A stretch of DNA of 64,000 nucleotides from Roseibium sediminicola (GTDB taxonomy: Bacteria > Pseudomonadota > Alphaproteobacteria > Rhizobiales > Stappiaceae): positions 62,001 through 126,000 of the forward strand of contig NZ_JALNMJ010000011.1 of NCBI RefSeq assembly GCF_023156505.1. Direction: 5' to 3'. Under the pieces are notes generated by a model. The model was not told the origin of the DNA. It searched no databases and was given only the letters and a program-made list of their open reading frames with translations. Position 1 is the first letter of the stretch, and each line of letters begins with the position of its first letter. Positions 8,770 to 17,663 of the stretch are shown in pieces. Both the position numbers and the translations under genes were made by a program.

Positions 8770-8858
8770 GTCTTGTACTCCTTTGCTGCTGCGCGTGTGC
8801 GCATTTCAGCCAGGGCAGTGCAAGGCAAGGGCCAGAGGCACATCGAATGACAGCCGAA

Positions 8859-8874
8859 ATTTTCATTTGAAAAT
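8859..8874. promoter_or_regulatory. Palindrome upstream of the RTX gene
   Basis: ATTTTCATTTGAAAAT is an inverted repeat with 7-base arms and a 2-base centre, about 90 bases upstream of the RTX start. It is a candidate operator for the RTX gene; the regulator is unknown. The rest of 8770-9160 shows no convincing gene; a minus-strand frame there lacks protein-like composition. Confidence 0.3.
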
Positions 8875-9160
8875 CAATATCTAAAATAGAGGCTGACAAC
8901 ACATGTGCGTCGGTAACTTCTCAATTCGGAAGCGATCTTCCCATAATGCAAATGCGCGTTTTGAGCCTTGGGACGCGCCCATTTCAACTCGGCCTCGCGA
9001 AAGCCAGGGAAACGACTGAACAGACAAGCGAAGCGAGCGCTCGAGCGCTGCGTCTTGCCCAGCCTTGAAACGACGCCGGCCGAATTCAGCGCCTCTACAG
9101 GGAGTTTTACCAATTTCATTTTCTACAAGGCGTTGCCAAATAGCTGTTTTTAGACTTATA

Positions 9161-9176
9161 TTGAATGAACATTCAA
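9161..9176. promoter_or_regulatory. BetI/TetR-type operator palindrome, copy 1 (Rieske promoter)
   Basis: TTGAATGAACATTCAA is a perfect palindrome of two 7-base arms around AA, 26 bases before the oxygenase ATG. The same arms occur at 28944-28959 (one mismatch) and 35347-35362 (perfect). Flanks also match: ATAT before and CAA-rich after, in the proper orientation. Confidence 0.65.
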
Positions 9177-9201
9177 ACAATATGTGAGAGTGGGGACAGA
9201 C

Positions 9202-10431
9202 ATGAAGTGGAATTCGCGCAACATTGCTCCACCGGAAAACTGGGACCGGAGCGGCCTTCCGGCCTGGAGCTATCACAGCGACGCCTTCCTGGAACTGGAG
9301 AAGGAACACGTCTTCCGGACCCATTGGCTGATTGCCTGCCACATCTCCGACGTGCCGGGACCGGGCGACTATTTCACCTTCGACGCGGTCGGCGAGCGCG
9401 CGGTCATCGTGCGCGGCACCGACGGCGTTTTGCGCGGCTTTCACAACATCTGCCGCCACCGGGGCAGCCGGGTGGTCGCCGACGAGAAGGGCACCTGCAA
9501 AAACGCGCTGATCTGCCCGTTCCACGGCTGGGTCTACAATCTCGACGGCACCCTGCGCGGCGCGGCGCGGCCGAACTCCTTCCCCGAACTTGATAAAAAT
9601 GAATTCGGCCTGATCCCGCTCGAGCTCGAGACCTGGATGGGCTTTGTCTATATCCGCTTCAAGAAGGGGCCGCAGCCCTCCGTCGCGGAGATGATGCAGC
9701 CCTTCGCCGAAGAAGCCGCGCTTTACAAGATGGAAGAATTGCTGCCGGCCAGCGGCGTTACCGACATGATTTCCGAGGTCAACTGGAAGTCCGTGCGCGA
9801 CGTCGACAATGAGGGTTATCACGTGCCGATGGCCCATCCCGCCCTGCAGGATCTTTACGGCGCAGCCTATTACGACGAGCCCTGGGTCGGCGGCACGACC
9901 CGGTCCTTCGCCACGTTCAATCCCCATGCCGGGCGGCTCTGGAGCGTGCGCAACTACATCAACCTGCAGCCGGAAACGACCCATCTGCCGGAGCACCTGC
10001 AAAAGGCCTGGGGCTATTATGGCCTGTTCCCGTCCAACGTCATCATCTTCATGCCGGAAGCGATCCAGTTCTACAACGAGGTGCCGCTCTCGACCGGCCA
10101 GACGCTCTTGCGCGGCGCCAGCTACAAATACCCCTGGGAATCCCGCCGGCAGCGCGCCACCCGCTACCTGATCGACCGCATCGACCGGGCCACAATCGAG
10201 GAAGACGTCCAGCTGACGATCTGGTCCAATGAGGCCATGAAGTCCAAATCCTTCGCCGGCTTCTACCTCTCCGACCTGGAATACGGCGTGAAGACCTACC
10301 ACGACCAGCTGCGCCAGGTGTTGCCGGTATTGACCCTGAAGGATGAGCCGGAAGAAGCCAGGCTGGCGGAGATCAATGCGGAGATGCTGGCGGCGAAGGC
10401 CGAAAAGGCAGGCCAACAGGCTGCCGAATGA
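9202..10431 (+). CDS. Rieske non-heme iron oxygenase, alpha subunit
   Basis: The 409-residue protein has an N-terminal Rieske [2Fe-2S] domain with ligands Cys84/His86 and Cys105/His108 (CRHRG and CPFHGW), then a catalytic domain with the mononuclear iron motif DNEGYHVPMAH (His207, His212). This is the oxygenase component of ring-hydroxylating or quaternary-amine demethylating enzymes such as those for carnitine, glycine betaine or stachydrine. It acts in the cytoplasm and needs a ferredoxin reductase, which is not nearby. I chose the second ATG (MKWNSRN) because GGGG lies just upstream. It stands alone between an operator palindrome and a strong terminator. The operator links it to the amine cluster at 27-42 kb, so an N-methylated amine is the best guess for its substrate. 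Confidence 0.85.
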   Translation: MKWNSRNIAPPENWDRSGLPAWSYHSDAFLELEKEHVFRTHWLIACHISDVPGPGDYFTFDAVGERAVIVRGTDGVLRGFHNICRHRGSRVVADEKGTCKNALICPFHGWVYNLDGTLRGAARPNSFPELDKNEFGLIPLELETWMGFVYIRFKKGPQPSVAEMMQPFAEEAALYKMEELLPASGVTDMISEVNWKSVRDVDNEGYHVPMAHPALQDLYGAAYYDEPWVGGTTRSFATFNPHAGRLWSVRNYINLQPETTHLPEHLQKAWGYYGLFPSNVIIFMPEAIQFYNEVPLSTGQTLLRGASYKYPWESRRQRATRYLIDRIDRATIEEDVQLTIWSNEAMKSKSFAGFYLSDLEYGVKTYHDQLRQVLPVLTLKDEPEEARLAEINAEMLAAKAEKAGQQAAE

Positions 10432-10471
10432 CGGGATGGCCGCGCCCACCCCACGGGAGCGGCCGCCTGAA

Positions 10472-10502
10472 GCCCGCATCCTTCAGGATGCGGGCTTTTC
10501 TT
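10472..10502 (+). terminator. Rho-independent terminator after the Rieske gene
   Basis: A perfect 10-base stem GCCCGCATCC / GGATGCGGGC with loop TTCA is followed by TTTTCTT. It lies 40 bases after the stop codon. Confidence 0.9.
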
Positions 10503-10582
10503 CAACCGCGCGCCACTGCGCCAAAGTGTGACATTTGGGAAGCCGACTGCACCACCTGCAAAGGCGGCGGCACAGACCGACT

Positions 10583-11314
10583 TCAGCCTTCGAAAATCCG
10601 CTTTCTCGCGTTCTCGACATGATTGCGCATCGCCAGCCGTGCCGCTTCCGGATCAGCTGCCTTGATGGCATCAAAAATGCGGTAATGCTCTGACTGAACC
10701 AGCTTCATGCGCGTCTGCGGCTTGGTCAGCGACAGGTTACGGGTGAGGTTCATCCCGGTGAGGATGTTCGATTGCATGGAGGACCGGGCAGCCGCGAAAT
10801 ACTTGTTGTCGGCGGCATCGCAGATCGCGACATGAAAGGCCTCATCGGCGGCCACACCCAGCTCTCCTTCCCGGATGCAGCGATCAAGCTCCTCCAGGGC
10901 GCTGCGCATTTCGGCGAGATCCGCATCGGTGCGGCGTTGCGCAGCGAAAAACGCAGCCTCACCTTCAATCGCGGCGCGAAATTCAAAGGTCCGTTGAATG
11001 TCGGCGATCGAGCCAACCGGAGCAAAATCGCGCACCGCGCCTTCGGGCCGCCTTTTGACAAAAGAGCCGGACCCCTGCCGGGAAACGATGACGTCGTCTT
11101 CACGCAATTGCTTCAGGGCCTGGCGCAGCACCGGCCGCGATATTCCAAATTCGTTGCAAAGATCCTGTTCCGTCGGCAACTTGCCGCCAACCGGAATGTC
11201 GCCATCCACGATCTTGGCGAGAATGTTTTCATAGGCACGGTCGGACAAGGTCCGGTCACGCATATAACCGTCGCTCGCCACCGCCTTGACTATTTGCCGT
11301 TTTCCAGACGCCAC
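10583..11314 (-). CDS. GntR/FadR-family transcriptional regulator
   Basis: The 243-residue protein has a winged-helix domain (about 22-90, including LPTEQDLCNEFGISRPVLRQ) and an all-helical FCD effector domain (about 100-240). FadR-type regulators sense sugar acids or other organic acids. The GTG start overlaps the end of the RraA-like gene by 25 bases and lacks a clear ribosome site; a later ATG at 11263 (MRDRTLSDRAYENI) is an alternative. It is co-directional with the RraA-like gene and divergent from the TRAP/KDG genes, so it is the likely repressor of this uronate-type cluster. Confidence 0.85.
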   Translation of the reverse strand: MASGKRQIVKAVASDGYMRDRTLSDRAYENILAKIVDGDIPVGGKLPTEQDLCNEFGISRPVLRQALKQLREDDVIVSRQGSGSFVKRRPEGAVRDFAPVGSIADIQRTFEFRAAIEGEAAFFAAQRRTDADLAEMRSALEELDRCIREGELGVAADEAFHVAICDAADNKYFAAARSSMQSNILTGMNLTRNLSLTKPQTRMKLVQSEHYRIFDAIKAADPEAARLAMRNHVENARKRIFEG

Positions 11315-12006
11315 GCGTTGAACCTGTCCTTGGTTGAAGGGTCCGTCGGGGGATAGAGCCCGAATGTGGAGGCCCCTTGCCTGACCATCTCTAGCACAAA
11401 GTCTTCAAAAACGGTCATTTCGGCTGCCTCACATGCAACCTCATGTGCCATATGGCGTGGAATGCAGACAACACCTTCATTGTCGCCGACAATGATGTCA
11501 CCCGGAAAGACGGAAACACCGCCACAGGCGATCGGATCGTTGACCGCAACCGCGTGATGCTTGGTCAGGTTGGTCGGTGCGCTGGGACGGCTGTGATAGG
11601 CCGGCATGTCTAGTTCCGCGATATCGGGCGTGTCCCGGAAGCCGCCGTCCGTGACGAGGCCGCGGCAACCGCGCGCCTGCAGCCGTGTTGCAAGAATACA
11701 CCCCGCAGAGGCCGCGGACGCATCCATGCGCGAATCGATCATGAAGACGGCCCCGGCCGGACATTCCTCAACGCCCTTGCGCTGTGCGTTGTTGCGGTCT
11801 GCAAAGGATTCCAGATGATCAAGGTCCTCCCGCGCCGGGATATATCTGAGCGTAAAGGCCGGCCCGACCATGTTCGGCCCGGGGCGCAGCCGGCTCACAC
11901 CTTGAAGATATATGTTCTTCAGGCCGCGCTTGAACATCACGGTTGTGAGCGTTGCGGAGCTGACATTCAGCAGCTTTTTGTGAGTGCTATCGTCAAGGTC
12001 TGACAT
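11290..12006 (-). CDS. RraA-family protein, probable 4-hydroxy-2-oxoacid aldolase/decarboxylase
   Basis: The 238-residue protein has the RraA fold pattern: RGLVTDGGFRD (substrate/metal loop), VFPGDIIVGDNEGVVCIP in the C-terminal half, and an N-terminal SSATLTTVMFKRG. Members include regulators of RNase E but in metabolic clusters they are usually HMG/CHA-type pyruvate aldolases or oxaloacetate-type decarboxylases. Here, beside sugar-acid genes, an enzymatic role cleaving or decarboxylating an oxo-acid is more likely than RNase control. CGGAGC lies before the ATG. It is divergent from the TRAP operon and overlaps the regulator gene at its 3' end. Confidence 0.75.
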   Translation of the reverse strand: MSDLDDSTHKKLLNVSSATLTTVMFKRGLKNIYLQGVSRLRPGPNMVGPAFTLRYIPAREDLDHLESFADRNNAQRKGVEECPAGAVFMIDSRMDASAASAGCILATRLQARGCRGLVTDGGFRDTPDIAELDMPAYHSRPSAPTNLTKHHAVAVNDPIACGGVSVFPGDIIVGDNEGVVCIPRHMAHEVACEAAEMTVFEDFVLEMVRQGASTFGLYPPTDPSTKDRFNAWRLENGK

Positions 12007-12562
12007 TGAAAAGCTCCGTCACCTTGGTGTTCTGGGCAGGTCGATGGTTCCAAACGACTATCTCCCGACGCTTAATTTGTCAATTATTTGTAATTTTCTG
12101 AACTCAAGACCCAGGCAGCGCCAAGACCTTGGCTCCGGCAGCCACACACGGCTCAAATGACACGGGCCTTACCAGGTCACGGTTTAAGTCCCTTTTGCAG
12201 ATTACTGAAAATTTTCACTTTTTTGAGACACATCGAGCCTTCGCTCCAACGTTTGGCATCGATCGGCGGCAGACACGCCTCCAGGAATGCCGCCTTTCTC
12301 ATGCGCCTGCAGCACGGCCAACACGAGGGTCACAGCTCGGCGATAGATGATCGAAAATGCGATCTCCAATTAAAATTAATCGATTGAATTTCGACCTTTT
12401 GACAAGTTCTCCTTATTGTCTTGCCAAACCTCATTTCGAGAAATCTTTTGCAAAAACAGCTCTTTAAACCAAATATGCGTAAGAATTTGTTCGCTAGTTT
12501 TTTCAACTTGTAAAAATTTGTAAATTGCGTATCGTCTTGCCTGGTCAAACAGGGAGGAACTC
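12007..12562. promoter_or_regulatory. Divergent promoter region between the RraA-like gene and the TRAP operon
   Basis: This 556-base gap holds no supported gene. It is AT-rich at both ends (12060-12105 and 12370-12540) and contains TTTGTCAATTATTTGTAA and TTGTAAAAATTTGTAA, possible half-sites for the GntR regulator. A TTGACA at 12399 is a candidate -35 for the rightward operon, without a convincing -10. Confidence 0.35.
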
Positions 12563-13555
12563 ATGACCCTATTGAAATCTTTGAAACTGAGCGCCGCTTT
12601 TGTCGCCGCCATCGCGACCTCCGCGGCGGTCCTGTCGGCCGAGGCAAGGGAATTGCGCGGCTGGAACATTCATGTGGAGGACTATCCCGTCTCTCACGGC
12701 ATGGAAGCCTTCGTGAAGGAGGTCAGCGAAAAGTCCAACGGCGAGATCACCGGCAAGGTCTTTCATGGCGGTGTGCTTGGCTCGCAGCCGGATGCCATCG
12801 AACAGACCCGCCTCGGAGTGATCGATTTCGGCGTCTTCAGCCTCGGGCCGATGGGCCAGGTCGTTCCGGAAGCCAACGTCGTCTCACTGCCGTTCATCTT
12901 TAAAAGCGTGCCGCAGATGTACGAGCTCATGGACGGCGAGGCCGGAGCAGCCTTGAGCAAGGGCCTTGAAGCAAAGGGTATTGTCGCGCTCGGCTATTAT
13001 GACGCTGGCGCCCGGTCCTTCTACACCTCGGTGAAGTCCATCCAGGAACCGGAAGACCTGACAGGTATGAAAATCCGCGTCATGAACAACGACCTCTTTG
13101 TCGGCATGGTTGACAGCATGGGTGGCAACGCAACGCCGATGGCTTTCGCCGAAGTGTACCAGGCGATCAAGACGGGCGTCGTCGATGGCGCGGAAAACAA
13201 TCCGCCGTCGTATGAATCCACCAACCACTTCGAAGTTGCGAAATTCTATTCACTGACCGAGCACCTGATCATTCCCGAGTGCTTGTGCATGAGCAAAAAG
13301 ACTTTTGACGCCCTGACGCCCGAGCAGCAGGACATCGTCAGAGAAGCCGGGCGCAACAGCACGGCATTGCAGCGCGAGCTCTGGCAGAAACGCGAGGCTG
13401 CGAGCATGGCGAAAGTCGAGGAAGGCGGTGTTGCCGTGAACAAGGTCGAGGACAAAGCCGCATTCCAGGCGGCAATGGCGCCGGTGTATGATGCCTTCCT
13501 GGCACAGAACCCGGATCTGGTTGACCTCGTCGACCTTTTCAGAAACGCGCAGTAA
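12563..13555 (+). CDS. TRAP transporter substrate-binding protein (DctP family)
   Basis: The 330-residue protein begins with a signal peptide (about 1-28, ending in a SAEA cleavage region). The mature part has DctP features: HGGVLGSQPDAIEQTRLG near the N-terminus, a conserved substrate-carboxylate arginine in GMKIRVMNN, and MAFAEVYQAIKTGVVDGAENN. It binds a carboxylated solute in the periplasm and delivers it to the DctQM membrane pair encoded next. A GGGAGGA ribosome site lies upstream. In this context the ligand is probably a (unsaturated) uronate or related sugar acid; that is inferred from the neighbouring SDR, cupin and kinase. Confidence 0.9.
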   Translation: MTLLKSLKLSAAFVAAIATSAAVLSAEARELRGWNIHVEDYPVSHGMEAFVKEVSEKSNGEITGKVFHGGVLGSQPDAIEQTRLGVIDFGVFSLGPMGQVVPEANVVSLPFIFKSVPQMYELMDGEAGAALSKGLEAKGIVALGYYDAGARSFYTSVKSIQEPEDLTGMKIRVMNNDLFVGMVDSMGGNATPMAFAEVYQAIKTGVVDGAENNPPSYESTNHFEVAKFYSLTEHLIIPECLCMSKKTFDALTPEQQDIVREAGRNSTALQRELWQKREAASMAKVEEGGVAVNKVEDKAAFQAAMAPVYDAFLAQNPDLVDLVDLFRNAQ

Positions 13556-13567
13556 CACCGTTGCCCG

Positions 13568-13596
13568 GGGCCGTGCCAACTCCTCTGGCACGGCCC
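13568..13596 (+). terminator. Intercistronic stem-loop between dctP and dctQ
   Basis: A perfect 11-base stem GGGCCGTGCCA / TGGCACGGCCC with a 7-base loop and no T-run. Such structures after binding-protein genes often stabilise the upstream message or attenuate the downstream part, giving more DctP than DctQM. Confidence 0.6.
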
Positions 13597-13618
13597 TGCG
13601 GGCTCTGGAGCAGCCTCA

Positions 13619-14149
13619 ATGCCTCATAATGCAAACGTCTGGCATCAGCTCGAAATCTGGCTGGACCGCCTGAAACGCCTCTGCGTTCTGGTCGGCTCGG
13701 TCGCCCTGGTCGTCCTGGTCGCGACATTCGGCTGGCTGGTTTTCGGACGCTATGTTCTCAACCAGACCCCCACTTGGGTCGAACAGCTCGCGCTTCTTTT
13801 GATCTGTTACATCACCTTTCTCGGTGCCGCCATCGGCATCCACGAACAGTCTCATCTCGGCGTCACCTTCCTTCGCGACGCGCTGCCCGCGCGCCTGCGG
13901 CAAGGGCTTTTGCTGCTGACGGACCTGTGCCTTGCCCTTTTTGGCGCCGTCATGCTGTCGGCGTGTCTAGAGCTATTCGAGTTCGGCTGGTCAACACGGC
14001 TGCCGATGCTGAACATTCCCGAAAGTTTCAGAACACTGTCGGCGGTTCTGTGCGGCGGGCTGATGATCGTTTTTGCCGGAGCGCGAGTTCTCATGAGAGG
14101 ACATTTTCTGCTGCGCGGCGAGATCTACCAAGACAAGAAGGTAATCTGA
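13619..14149 (+). CDS. TRAP transporter small membrane subunit (DctQ family)
   Basis: The 176-residue protein has four predicted membrane helices (about 25-48, 58-78, 95-120, 135-160) and the DctQ motif RYVLNQTPTWVEQLALLL. It is the small integral subunit that supports the large DctM channel in Na+-driven TRAP uptake. It ends one base before the dctM ATG, so the two are coupled. The ATG (MPHNANVWHQ) follows the intercistronic hairpin. Confidence 0.88.
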   Translation: MPHNANVWHQLEIWLDRLKRLCVLVGSVALVVLVATFGWLVFGRYVLNQTPTWVEQLALLLICYITFLGAAIGIHEQSHLGVTFLRDALPARLRQGLLLLTDLCLALFGAVMLSACLELFEFGWSTRLPMLNIPESFRTLSAVLCGGLMIVFAGARVLMRGHFLLRGEIYQDKKVI

Positions 14150-14150
14150 C

Positions 14151-15431
14151 ATGGGTCTCGCAATCCTGCTTGGCGTCTTCGGCGTCAGTGTGATCCTGGG
14201 CGTGCCCGTCGCTTTCGCCATGGGCATCTCGGCCGCGGCAGCGTTCTGGTACGAGGGCTTTCCGCTGCTGATGACCTTTCAGCGCTCCATTTCGGGCGTG
14301 GCGTCCTTTTCCCTGCTGGCAATCCCCTTTTTCGTCTTTGCCGGCGAATTGATGCTGCATGGCGGGATCGCCGTGCGGCTGGTCAAGCTGGCCTCGTCGC
14401 TAGTTGGTCATGTCCGTGGGGGACTTGCCTCGGTGAACATCTTTTCCAGCATGCTGTTCGGTGGCATCTCCGGATCGGCAATTGCCGACATTTCGGCCCT
14501 GGGATCGTTGCTCATTCCGGTAATGAAGGGCAAGGGCTACAGGCCGGACTACGCGGTCAATGTCACCGTCACCTCATCGATCGCCGGGATCGTCATCCCG
14601 CCGAGCCACAACATGATCATTTTCGTGGTCGCGGCCGGTGGCGGGATCTCCATTTCCAAGCTTTTCCTGGCCGGCGTCATTCCCGGTATCCTGATGTGCA
14701 TCTGCCTGGCAATCGCAGCCTATGTCGTCGCCCTGAAGCACAATTACGGCGCGGAGCCCTTTCCCGGCTGGCGCGTTGTCGGACAGACGGCGATTAGCGC
14801 CATTCCTGGCCTGATCACGGCGGTCATCATTGTCGGCGGCGTCCTGTCCGGTATCTTCACCGTGACCGAGTCGGGTGCTTTCGGCGCGATCTATGCGCTT
14901 CTGCTGACGGCCCTTGTCTACAAGAGCCTCGACTGGGACAGCTTCGTGATCTCGGTGACCTCCGCGCTCAGAACGACCGCCATGGTCATGATCCTGATCG
15001 GCTTCGCCAGTTCCTTTGCCTATCTGCTGGCGCTCTATCAGGTACCGGCAAAGCTCAGCGAATTCCTGCTCGGGATCTCCGAGGAGAAGATCGTCATTCT
15101 GCTGATGATCAATGTGATGCTGCTGATGCTCGGCATGATCATGGACATGGCGGCGCTCATCCTCATCTGCACACCGATCTTCCTGCCGATCGCCCGCGAA
15201 CTGGGCATGGATCCGGTTCAATTCGGCATCATGATGCTGGTCAATCTTGGCCTGGGCCTGTGCACGCCACCGGTCGGAACGTGCCTCTTCGTCGGATGCG
15301 CGGTCGGCAAGATCAGGATCGAGGAGGCGCTCAAGTCGATCTGGCCATTCTATCTGGCGCTTTTCGTCGCCCTGATGCTGATCACCTATGTGCCCGCCTT
15401 CTCCCTGTTCCTGCCGTCGCTGTTCGACTGA
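14151..15431 (+). CDS. TRAP transporter large permease subunit (DctM family)
   Basis: The 426-residue protein is almost entirely hydrophobic with about 12 membrane segments. It contains DctM signatures such as FFVFAGELMLHGGIAVRLV, GGISGSAIADISALG and IPPSHNMIIFVVAAGG. It forms the transport channel of the TRAP system with the preceding genes. Length is normal for the family. Confidence 0.9.
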   Translation: MGLAILLGVFGVSVILGVPVAFAMGISAAAAFWYEGFPLLMTFQRSISGVASFSLLAIPFFVFAGELMLHGGIAVRLVKLASSLVGHVRGGLASVNIFSSMLFGGISGSAIADISALGSLLIPVMKGKGYRPDYAVNVTVTSSIAGIVIPPSHNMIIFVVAAGGGISISKLFLAGVIPGILMCICLAIAAYVVALKHNYGAEPFPGWRVVGQTAISAIPGLITAVIIVGGVLSGIFTVTESGAFGAIYALLLTALVYKSLDWDSFVISVTSALRTTAMVMILIGFASSFAYLLALYQVPAKLSEFLLGISEEKIVILLMINVMLLMLGMIMDMAALILICTPIFLPIARELGMDPVQFGIMMLVNLGLGLCTPPVGTCLFVGCAVGKIRIEEALKSIWPFYLALFVALMLITYVPAFSLFLPSLFD

Positions 15432-15528
15432 CGGCCCGGCAGAAAAGAAGGCCAGCCAATCGCGGGCCAAGCCCACACCTTCTCGGCCGGACAGTCCGGC
15501 AGCCAAATAGTTATTTAAGGACAAGATC

Positions 15529-16272
15529 ATGAAACTTATGGGAAAAGCTGCAATCGTGACCGGGGGCGGCAGGGATATCGGCCGGGCCTGCGCCCTGAAA
15601 CTTGCCGAAGAAGGTGCCTCTGTCGCCATCAACTATTTTTCCAGCAGCGCCGGTGCGGAAGAAACGGTTGCGTCGATCAAGGCCGCCAGCGGCACGGCGT
15701 TCGCCCTTCAGGGAGACCTGAATTCCGAAGCCGATGTTCGGTCTCTGGTCTCCAGAACCGTCTCGGAATTCGGCCGCCTCGATGTGTTGGTGAACAATGC
15801 CGGCGGCTTGATCGCCCGCAAGACCATTGCCGAGATGTCGCTGGATCATTGGCGCGCGGTGATGGATCTCAACCTGACCAGCACATTCCTGATGATCAAG
15901 GCGTGTCTTCCGCATCTAAAGTCCGGCGCGATCGTCAACATTGCCAGCCAGGCAGGACGCGACGGTGGCGGCGGCGGCGCGGTGGCCTATGCGGCGTCCA
16001 AGGGCGCAATCATGACCCTGACCCGGGGCCTCGCCAAGGAACTCGGCCCGGACATCCGCGTCAATGCACTCTGTCCGGGCATGATCGACACCGACTTCCA
16101 CAACGTCTTCACCAAGCCGGAAGTGCGCAAGACAGTCGAGGCCGCAACGCCCCTGAAACGCCAGGGCACGCCCGAAGATGTCGCCAACCTTGTTGCCTTC
16201 CTGGCAACCGACGATTCTGCCTTCGTGACCGGCGCAAATGTCGACATCAATGGCGGCCTGTTCTTCAGCTGA
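15529..16272 (+). CDS. Short-chain dehydrogenase/reductase, possible DEH or uronate reductase
   Basis: The 247-residue protein is a classical SDR: TGGGRDIG cofactor loop near residues 12-19, NNAGG, and YAASK catalytic Tyr-x-x-x-Lys. It reduces or oxidises a hydroxyl/keto group with NAD(P)H. Located between a TRAP importer and a KdgF-like cupin plus a KDG-type kinase, it is placed to reduce 4-deoxy-5-keto-uronate (DEH) to 2-keto-3-deoxygluconate, as DehR does in alginate catabolism. That assignment is by context; SDR substrates cannot be read from sequence alone. Confidence 0.85.
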   Translation: MKLMGKAAIVTGGGRDIGRACALKLAEEGASVAINYFSSSAGAEETVASIKAASGTAFALQGDLNSEADVRSLVSRTVSEFGRLDVLVNNAGGLIARKTIAEMSLDHWRAVMDLNLTSTFLMIKACLPHLKSGAIVNIASQAGRDGGGGGAVAYAASKGAIMTLTRGLAKELGPDIRVNALCPGMIDTDFHNVFTKPEVRKTVEAATPLKRQGTPEDVANLVAFLATDDSAFVTGANVDINGGLFFS

Positions 16273-16297
16273 TTTTTGAACGGAAAGGATGCGGGCC

Positions 16298-16609
16298 ATG
16301 GCCGTGTTTGATGTTGTTAAAACCGGGGAAGGCGTGACCCGCCAGGTTCTGGCCGATCATCCGGAGCTGATGGTGGTGGCGTTCTGCTTCGCAAATGCCG
16401 GAGCCGAGGGCGCATTGCACAATCATCCGCATGTGCAGTCGACCTTCGTGGAGAGCGGGCGGTTCAGGTTCTTCCTCGGCGAGGAACAGCGGGAGGTTTC
16501 GGCGGGCGACAGCTTCGTCATTCCCTCCGGCCTGACCCATGGCTGCGTCTGCCTGGAGCCCGGCCGGCTGGTCGATTGCTTCACGCCAAGACGAGACGAT
16601 TTTCTCTGA
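16298..16609 (+). CDS. Small cupin protein, KdgF-like
   Basis: The 103-residue protein is a single cupin barrel. Metal-ligand motif 1 is visible as NHPHVQSTFVESGRFRF and motif 2 as GDSFVIPSGLTHG. KdgF-type cupins convert cyclic 4,5-unsaturated monouronates to the linear keto form during pectin and alginate breakdown. I chose the second ATG (MAVFDVVK), because AAGG lies 9 bases before it, while the first ATG sits directly on the ribosome site. Context between SDR and kinase supports the uronate role; other small cupins look similar. Confidence 0.75.
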   Translation: MAVFDVVKTGEGVTRQVLADHPELMVVAFCFANAGAEGALHNHPHVQSTFVESGRFRFFLGEEQREVSAGDSFVIPSGLTHGCVCLEPGRLVDCFTPRRDDFL

Positions 16610-16684
16610 TCAGACCCCAGCCCCTCAGAAGCCAGGGAAAGTGACTGCGTGTTTCTTTCCCGCTCCAATTTCAAGGAAACCGGA

Positions 16685-17575
16685 ATGCGCTTCCTGTCCA
16701 TCGGCGAATGCATGGCCGAATTCGCACCCTGCGGCACGCCCGGAACTTTTCGCATGGGATTTGCCGGAGACACGTTCAATACGCTCTGGTACCTGCGTGC
16801 CCTGCGTCCCGACATTGAAGCAGCCTATTTCACGGCGGTCGGAACGGACAACATTTCGGACAGCCTGATCAGGCAAATGCAGGTAGCCGGCATCGACACC
16901 TCCCTGATCTTGCGACGCTCCGACCGGACCATCGGTCTCTACCTCATAGAACTTGCAGATGGCGAAAGGAGCTTTTCCTATTGGCGCAACATGTCCGCCG
17001 CCAAATGCCTCGCCGAAGAAATAGAAACCTTGACCGAGGCAATTGCCGCCGCCGACGTCATCTATTTTTCCGGAATAACTCTTGCGATCCTCAAGGCCGA
17101 TACGCGCGGTTCCCTTCTGGAGACCCTGCGGCAGGCGCACGCAGCCGGAAAAACCGTCGCCTTCGATCCTAACCTGCGTCCCGGACTGTGGCCCGATCCG
17201 GAGACCATGAAGACGGTTGTCATGTCGGGCGCCTCGGCCAGCAACATCGTGCTGCCCTCCTTTGAAGACGAGGCCCTTCATTTTGGCGACGCCGATCCCG
17301 GCGCGACCATCGAGCGTTATCTTTGCGCCGGCGCGGACCGTGTCATTGTCAAAAACGGCCCGCACCCGGTCGCCTTTGGCCACCAGGGGAAGCGTGACAC
17401 CGTCCCTGTCGCGCGGATTTCCAACATCGTCGACACAACGGCGGCGGGCGACAGTTTCAACGCGGGTTATTTCGCGGAACTGGACCGGGACATCCCGCAA
17501 CACGACATGATCGCCGCAGCCTCCCGTGTCGCGGCAAAGGTCATTCAGGGACCGGGGGCGCTCGTCCAGCTGTGA
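16685..17575 (+). CDS. kdgK: PfkB-family sugar kinase, probable 2-keto-3-deoxygluconate kinase
   Basis: The 296-residue protein starts MRFLSIGECMAEF, a typical KdgK N-terminus, and carries the PfkB signatures VAFDPNLRPGLW and DTTAAGDSFNAGYFA (anion hole and catalytic Asp). It would phosphorylate 2-keto-3-deoxygluconate to KDPG for cleavage by Eda. AAGGA lies 9 bases before the chosen ATG; the frame upstream is not supported. It is the last gene of the rightward cluster, convergent with the copper operon. No eda homologue is present in the window; the RraA-like protein might supply an aldolase step. Confidence 0.85.
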   Translation: MRFLSIGECMAEFAPCGTPGTFRMGFAGDTFNTLWYLRALRPDIEAAYFTAVGTDNISDSLIRQMQVAGIDTSLILRRSDRTIGLYLIELADGERSFSYWRNMSAAKCLAEEIETLTEAIAAADVIYFSGITLAILKADTRGSLLETLRQAHAAGKTVAFDPNLRPGLWPDPETMKTVVMSGASASNIVLPSFEDEALHFGDADPGATIERYLCAGADRVIVKNGPHPVAFGHQGKRDTVPVARISNIVDTTAAGDSFNAGYFAELDRDIPQHDMIAAASRVAAKVIQGPGALVQL

Positions 17576-17663
17576 CGGCTGCGGGGAAGAAACAACAAGG
17601 CCCCTTGGCTGGTCGCGATCTTGCCTTTGAAGCCGCACGGCTATCCAGCAACAAAAGACGGCG

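Noticed and set aside
6802..8850. Long plus-strand open frame of 682 codons
   Set aside because: It is the antisense shadow of the RTX gene; its Val/Ala/Ile repeats are the complement of the RTX repeat codons.
8881..10479. Long minus-strand frame opposite the Rieske gene
   Set aside because: Antisense shadow; the plus strand has intact Rieske and iron motifs, ribosome site and terminator.
12129..12669. Several short frames in the gap before the TRAP operon
   Set aside because: No ribosome sites or family features, and AT-rich promoter-like composition.
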